From DATKWS01 sp035529435 (GTDB lineage Bacteria; Krumholzibacteriota; Krumholzibacteriia; Krumholzibacteriales; Krumholzibacteriaceae): a stretch of 9,985 nucleotides of DNA. Shown here piece after piece: positions 6,621-9,985 of the stretch (its first letter is position 1; each line of letters opens with the position of its first letter). The translations under genes were made by a program, and so were the position numbers. A model generated the notes under the pieces. That model made no database searches. It was not told the DNA's origin and saw only the letters and a program-made list of their open reading frames with translations. The stretch spans positions 1 through 9,985 of the forward strand of contig DATKWS010000183.1 in assembly GCA_035529435.1 (NCBI GenBank), in the 5' to 3' direction.

Positions 6621-8315
6621 TCAGCGTAAAAGCGCCATTTTCTTGGTCTGCACAAAATCACCGGCAACGAGGCGGTAGAAATATATGCCGCTGGAAACTG
6701 TACGTCCTCTATTATCATTTGCTGTCCAGGTGAACTCTTTACGTCCCTCCATCATATTGTGATCTACAAGAGTAGCTACGAGCTCGCCCTTCACATTGTA
6801 CACGCACAGCTTCACGTACACCGCCCGCGGCAGGTTGAATGCAATCGTCGTCGTCGGATTGAAGGGATTCGGGTAATTCTGCGAAAGAGAATATACACAT
6901 GGTGTCTCTGTAACAGCGGCATACGTTATACCGCCGTCTTGATCGACCTTCAGTGCATAGAGCTCGCTCTGCATTCTACTCTTACGTTTATCCGACCATA
7001 CGACTATCGCGCCAGCGCTTTCATCTGCTATGACTGCTTGAGAATACTGCATGCTGTCCTGCGTGCAGAGGGCGACGCCATCCTCCGTCCATAGGATATT
7101 GCCGTCTGTATCGACTCGCTGCGTATATATGTCATAGTTGCCACTGCGATTATCCGGCCATGCGACGATGGAGCCGCCAGCACAATCTGTCGTCATGCTA
7201 CAGATATATTGTGAAGGACATACTTCGTATCCATATGGATGCCAGAGGTAAATACCGCCACCACTGATTTTTTGAGCGTATACCCCTCCGCGCGAATCAA
7301 GCCACATGACAATGGTCTCTCCTCCACCGTTTGACATTATTCTCGGACATCCGTGGCTGCTCGATTCGAGGGAAACAGCAATACCGCCAGCGGTCCACTG
7401 AATAGCTCCGGTTGAGTTGATCCTCTGAACATAGTTGATCTGTTCATACGTTCGAGACCACGCTATAACCGCTCCACCTGCATCATCCGATACTATTTTT
7501 GGACATACCGCATAGATCGGATCGAGCTCATATCCCATGGTATCAGGATGTGCATTTGTCCACATTTTATTTCCCATGGAATCAACCCGCTGTACGTATA
7601 ATTTCGTACTATCGTTATCCCAAGACGTAAATGCGAGAATCGCACCACCTGCACCATCAGTAGTGATCCCATAGTTATCATCAATAGGCCCGAGATTCAC
7701 ACCAAAAGGAGCCCACTGAATATTACCGTTTGCATCGATCTTCTGCACTGCGCCTCGATTCCAATCCCCAAAATCTTGCTTTTTCAACCAGGCTATAATC
7801 GCCCCTCCACCACCCTCTGAAAAGATATAAAGCTCGCGATATGTCCAATCCCAATATTCTTCTTCAGGGCATATTACTTTTCCACCCTCTGGCCATAGGA
7901 TATTCCCGTTCATATCAATCCTCTGCGCATAGACACCTTCTTCCCCACACATCCCGCTGTTTATCCACGCGACAATCGCACCGCCGAAACCGTCCGGTGC
8001 CAGCTGCGGATAACTCAAACCGCATGTATCGGAGCTCAGAGCCACTCCCTCTGGATCCCAAAGGGTGTTGCCATCAGGATCGATCCTCTGGATCATTATA
8101 ATTGTATGAACAGGTATACCATCCCCGCAACCCTCCACCCACGCTATGATTGCTCCTCCCGTACCGTCGGGAATCCCCTGCGTGCCTTCGTTACATTGGC
8201 CTGAGTATGATTTGATAACAGTCCCGTTTGGCCACCACCATGCAAATGCCGAGGAGCAAACAGACAGTGTAATAAGCAGAATAAACGGCAAAGCATACCA
8301 ACGCGTATTCTTCAT
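6621..8315 (-). CDS. Secreted repeat protein with FlgD-like / type IX-like C-terminal sorting domain
   Basis: This is a 564-residue exported protein of unknown function. Residues 1-25 form a signal peptide with a basic start, a hydrophobic core and a probable cleavage after SAFA, just before WWW. Residues 49-466 contain eight degenerate repeats of about 50 residues, each with a core like DGxGGAIIAW followed by QR(I/V)DxxGNxLW, which suggests a beta-propeller. Residues 473-564 are a C-terminal domain of the FlgD Ig-like / T9SS type A kind: LSQNYPNPFNPTTTIAFNLP at 477-496, VYNVKGELVATL at 505-516 and SGIYFYRLVAGDF at 542-554, ending in KKMALLR. Such domains direct export or surface attachment by a type IX-like system in FCB-type bacteria. 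No binding partner or enzyme motif is seen. The start ATG 8315-8313 has GGGGGAG 4 nt upstream. The gene points against its neighbours and is visibly less GC-rich than they are. Confidence 0.9.
   Translation of the reverse strand: MKNTRWYALPFILLITLSVCSSAFAWWWPNGTVIKSYSGQCNEGTQGIPDGTGGAIIAWVEGCGDGIPVHTIIMIQRIDPDGNTLWDPEGVALSSDTCGLSYPQLAPDGFGGAIVAWINSGMCGEEGVYAQRIDMNGNILWPEGGKVICPEEEYWDWTYRELYIFSEGGGGAIIAWLKKQDFGDWNRGAVQKIDANGNIQWAPFGVNLGPIDDNYGITTDGAGGAILAFTSWDNDSTKLYVQRVDSMGNKMWTNAHPDTMGYELDPIYAVCPKIVSDDAGGAVIAWSRTYEQINYVQRINSTGAIQWTAGGIAVSLESSSHGCPRIMSNGGGETIVMWLDSRGGVYAQKISGGGIYLWHPYGYEVCPSQYICSMTTDCAGGSIVAWPDNRSGNYDIYTQRVDTDGNILWTEDGVALCTQDSMQYSQAVIADESAGAIVVWSDKRKSRMQSELYALKVDQDGGITYAAVTETPCVYSLSQNYPNPFNPTTTIAFNLPRAVYVKLCVYNVKGELVATLVDHNMMEGRKEFTWTANDNRGRTVSSGIYFYRLVAGDFVQTKKMALLR
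6918..8171 (-). repeat. Eight tandem protein-level repeats (beta-propeller-like)
   Basis: The repeats lie within the secreted protein. GG-hydrophobic cores start near residues 53, 111, 170, 223, 280, 331, 380 and 434. The paired QR(I/V)D..GN..W half is seen at about 76, 131, 191, 242, 297, 348, 399 and, weakened, 455. Blade length is about 50-58 residues. Repeat 6 replaces the usual GGAIIAW with GGETIVMW, and repeat 8 loses the final Trp. The repeats are diverged enough that no long DNA identity is obvious by eye. Confidence 0.85.
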
Positions 8316-8353
8316 TATACTCCCCCTTTTATGTATAATAAACCATTATAGCA
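8316..8353 (-). promoter_or_regulatory. Extended -10 promoter and Shine-Dalgarno site of the secreted-protein gene
   Basis: On the minus strand TGCTATAAT (8353-8345) is a perfect extended -10 element. GGGGGAG (8326-8320) then lies 4 nt before the ATG at 8315. No good -35 is seen at the usual distance, which an extended -10 can tolerate. The leader would be only about 20-25 nt. Confidence 0.6.
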
Positions 8354-8429
8354 TAAAAAGTTACTGAAGCCTACCCAAAAACTGATCCAGGCAGTCAAGA
8401 GTATAGATTTCTGGCTCCTCCAAGCGTCC

Positions 8430-8448
8430 CCGGCGACAGCATCGCCGG
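8430..8448. other. Perfect 7-bp GC-rich hairpin in the divergent intergenic region
   Basis: CCGGCGA 8430-8436 pairs exactly with TCGCCGG 8442-8448 around a 5-nt loop (CAGCA). No T-run follows on either strand, so it is not a classic terminator. The rest of 8354-8527 shows no gene; it is C-rich on the plus strand from about 8451 to 8520. Confidence 0.4.
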
Positions 8449-8527
8449 CGAAAACTCCCCCACTGCGCTCCTACCACACCCACGCGCTGTGAGTGCACCC
8501 CGCACATCACCCAACCCCTCTTTTCAT

Positions 8528-8557
8528 TTGACACCCGCGGCTATTCATTTTTATAAT
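8528..8557 (+). promoter_or_regulatory. Consensus sigma70-type promoter for the acyl-CoA dehydrogenase gene
   Basis: TTGACA (8528-8533) and TATAAT (8552-8557) are both perfect consensus hexamers, 18 nt apart. Transcription would start near 8564, giving a leader of about 40 nt that contains AAGGAAGG (8591-8598) before ATG 8605. This points to strong housekeeping-sigma expression and supports a bacterial host. Confidence 0.8.
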
Positions 8558-8604
8558 TCGACCTCTCTTACGACCGAACAATACCGTGTAAAGGAAGGAA
8601 GTAG

Positions 8605-9762
8605 ATGCTTAATTACGACATCACCGAGGAGCAACAGATACTGCGGGACTCGATACGCGATTTCGCCGAGAAGGAGATAAAGCCGCTGGCCGAGGAGCTC
8701 GACGAGAAGGAGGAATTCTCCCTCGAACTCGTGGGGAAGATGGCGGAGATGGGCCTCTTCGGGATGTACGTGGCGGAGGAATACGGCGGCAGCGCCATGG
8801 GATACCTCGATTACATCATCGCCATCGAGGAGCTGGCGCGCGTCGACGGCTCGGCGGCCGCGACGGTCGCCGCGGCCAACTCCCTCGGCATCGGCCCCCT
8901 CTTTTACTACGGCAACAACGAGCAGAAGAAGAAATGGCTCCCCATGCTCTGCCGGGGCGAGGGGCTGGCCTCCTTCGGCCTCACCGAGCCCAACGCGGGG
9001 AGCGACGCGGGGGCGACCCAGACCACGGCGGACCTGAAAAACGGCGAATGGCTCATAAACGGCAGTAAGATCTTCATCACCAACTCGGCGTCCGAGATTT
9101 CGAGGGTGATCATCGTCCAGGCGCGGACGGGGAGCCGCGAGGACGGCAAGCCCGAGCTGAGCTGCATCCTCGTCCCCAACGACACCCCCGGCGTCACGGC
9201 CAAGGTGATGCACGGCAAGCTGATGTGGCGCTCTTCCAACACGGGGGAACTCTACTTCGAGGACGTCCGCGTGCCGGAAGCGAACCTGCTCGGCAAGCGC
9301 GGGACGGGATTCAAGCAGATGCTCGCCACACTCGACCGCGGCCGCCTCGCGATCGCGGCGATGGGGCTCGGGGGAGCCCAGGGGGCATACGAGCTGGCCC
9401 TCCGTTACGGCATGGAGCGCAAACAGTTCGGCAGGGCGATAGCGACCTTCCAGGCCAACGCCTTCAAGCTCGCCGACATGGCGGTGCAGATCGAGGCCGC
9501 CCGCAATCTCCTCTACAAGGCATGCTGGCTCTGCGACGAGGGGCGCCCCTTCACCGTCGAGGCGGCGATGTCGAAGCTCTACTGCTCGGAGACGATGCGG
9601 CGCGTCGTGAACGAAGCGGTGCAGATCCACGGCGGCTACGGCCTCATGCGCGAATACCAGGTGGAGCGCTTCTTCCGGGATCAGAAGCTCCTCGACATCG
9701 GCGAGGGGACCAGCGAGATCCAGCGGATCGTCATCGCCCGCGGCATCGGGTGCTTCGATTGA
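8605..9762 (+). CDS. Acyl-CoA dehydrogenase, short-chain/butyryl-CoA type
   Basis: This FAD enzyme of the cytoplasm oxidises acyl-CoA to trans-2-enoyl-CoA and normally passes electrons to electron-transfer flavoprotein. The 385-residue length is typical of the family. Seen: the N-terminal helical domain (about 1-120), family signature 1 GLTEPNAGSDAGA at 125-137, the middle beta domain (about 122-235), the C-terminal helical domain with RKQFGRAIATFQ at 272-283, and signature 2 beginning QIHGGYG at 340-346. GEGTSEIQRIVIARGI at 366-381 includes the expected catalytic base E367. A catalytic Glu at this place fits short-chain, medium-chain and butyryl-CoA enzymes rather than isovaleryl or long-chain ones. 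The exact chain length is not readable. ATG 8605 has AAGGAAGG about 6 nt upstream and a consensus promoter before that. The gene appears to be transcribed alone within the window; no etfAB, crotonase or thiolase is in view. Confidence 0.95.
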   Translation: MLNYDITEEQQILRDSIRDFAEKEIKPLAEELDEKEEFSLELVGKMAEMGLFGMYVAEEYGGSAMGYLDYIIAIEELARVDGSAAATVAAANSLGIGPLFYYGNNEQKKKWLPMLCRGEGLASFGLTEPNAGSDAGATQTTADLKNGEWLINGSKIFITNSASEISRVIIVQARTGSREDGKPELSCILVPNDTPGVTAKVMHGKLMWRSSNTGELYFEDVRVPEANLLGKRGTGFKQMLATLDRGRLAIAAMGLGGAQGAYELALRYGMERKQFGRAIATFQANAFKLADMAVQIEAARNLLYKACWLCDEGRPFTVEAAMSKLYCSETMRRVVNEAVQIHGGYGLMREYQVERFFRDQKLLDIGEGTSEIQRIVIARGIGCFD

Positions 9763-9985
9763 TCCCGCATTGCGGTCACCGACAACAATTATAGACACCG
9801 GAATCAATGCCAAAAATGCGTAAAATATCAGTTGCGCCTGCTCGAGAATGATTTTAAAATATGAATGCAACCCGCGAAATAGTTGTAATTGCTTACGTAA
9901 TAGGTAATTACACCTATACAACCCCCACGGCCCCCCCTGCGGATCGTCAACGCCTATTGACCGAAATGTAAAATATAATTAACAT
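9763..9985. other. AT-rich 3' intergenic region with nested palindromes
   Basis: No convincing gene is seen in this end region. GCATTG 9767-9772 and CAATGC 9805-9810 form a weak long-loop inverted repeat after the acyl-CoA dehydrogenase stop, not a classic terminator. At 9882-9922 several palindromes nest: GTTGTA 9882-9887 with TACAAC 9917-9922, TTACGTAA 9893-9900, and GTAATTAC 9904-9911. A C-rich run follows (9922-9937). A lone TATAAT at 9974-9979 could be a -10 for a gene beyond the window, but TTGACC at 9957-9962 is only 11 nt away, too close to serve as its -35. Confidence 0.4.

Noticed and set aside
8430..8448. Hairpin as an intrinsic terminator
   Set aside because: No T-run follows the stem on either strand, and both flanking genes start, rather than end, at this region.
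8551..9921. A 456-codon minus-strand open frame opposite the acyl-CoA dehydrogenase
   Set aside because: The plus-strand gene has full family motifs. The antisense translation is rich in His, Arg, Asp and Glu with no motif, as expected from high-GC codon bias.
9957..9979. TTGACC with TATAAT as a promoter at the window end
   Set aside because: The 11-nt spacing is too short for a sigma70 promoter; only the -10-like hexamer remains.
1..9985. Archaeal origin of the whole window because of GatDE
   Set aside because: The perfect sigma70 hexamers at 8528-8557, the extended -10 at 8345-8353 and the FlgD/T9SS-like domain protein fit a bacterium better. It is not fully excluded.

Overview
The window carries six protein-coding genes. 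The main stretch is GC-rich DNA and one gene is visibly AT-richer. The organism looks bacterial. A perfect sigma70-type promoter (TTGACA, 18 nt, TATAAT) precedes the acyl-CoA dehydrogenase gene, and Shine-Dalgarno sites are clear. A secreted protein ends in the FlgD-like / type IX-like C-terminal domain typical of the Bacteroidetes-Chlorobi-Fibrobacteres group and of many uncultured lineages (Eisenbacteria, KSB1, WOR-3, Zixibacteria and similar). Against this, the GatD/GatE tRNA amidotransferase pair is classically archaeal. My best reading is an uncultured candidate-phylum bacterium with an archaeal-type GatDE; the exact phylum cannot be decided from this window.

Positions 1-6409 (plus strand) hold a nitrogen and glutamine block. 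It runs from a type I glutamine synthetase (5' end cut off by the window edge) through gatE and gatD to a MOP-superfamily polysaccharide flippase. gatE, gatD and the flippase gene are joined by two 4-bp GTGA stop/start overlaps and look like one operon. A 90-bp gap with a GC-rich stem-loop separates the glutamine synthetase from gatE. Together the first three genes could make glutamine, release ammonia from it and amidate Glu-tRNA(Gln) to Gln-tRNA(Gln).

Positions 6410-8604 are different in character. A short intergenic stretch holds an orphan Shine-Dalgarno plus start codon on the minus strand (possibly an insertion-sequence remnant). It is followed by a minus-strand gene for an exported protein built from eight degenerate beta-propeller-like repeats and a C-terminal sorting-type domain. 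This gene has much lower GC than its neighbours. A 289-bp divergent intergenic region follows, with a promoter for each flanking gene and a GC-rich hairpin.

Positions 8605-9762 encode a complete acyl-CoA dehydrogenase of the short-chain/butyryl type. The last 223 bases are AT-rich, have no recognisable gene and contain a cluster of nested palindromes.

The strongest candidate for something uncommon is the bacterial GatDE module sitting beside a glutamine synthetase that lacks the adenylylatable tyrosine.
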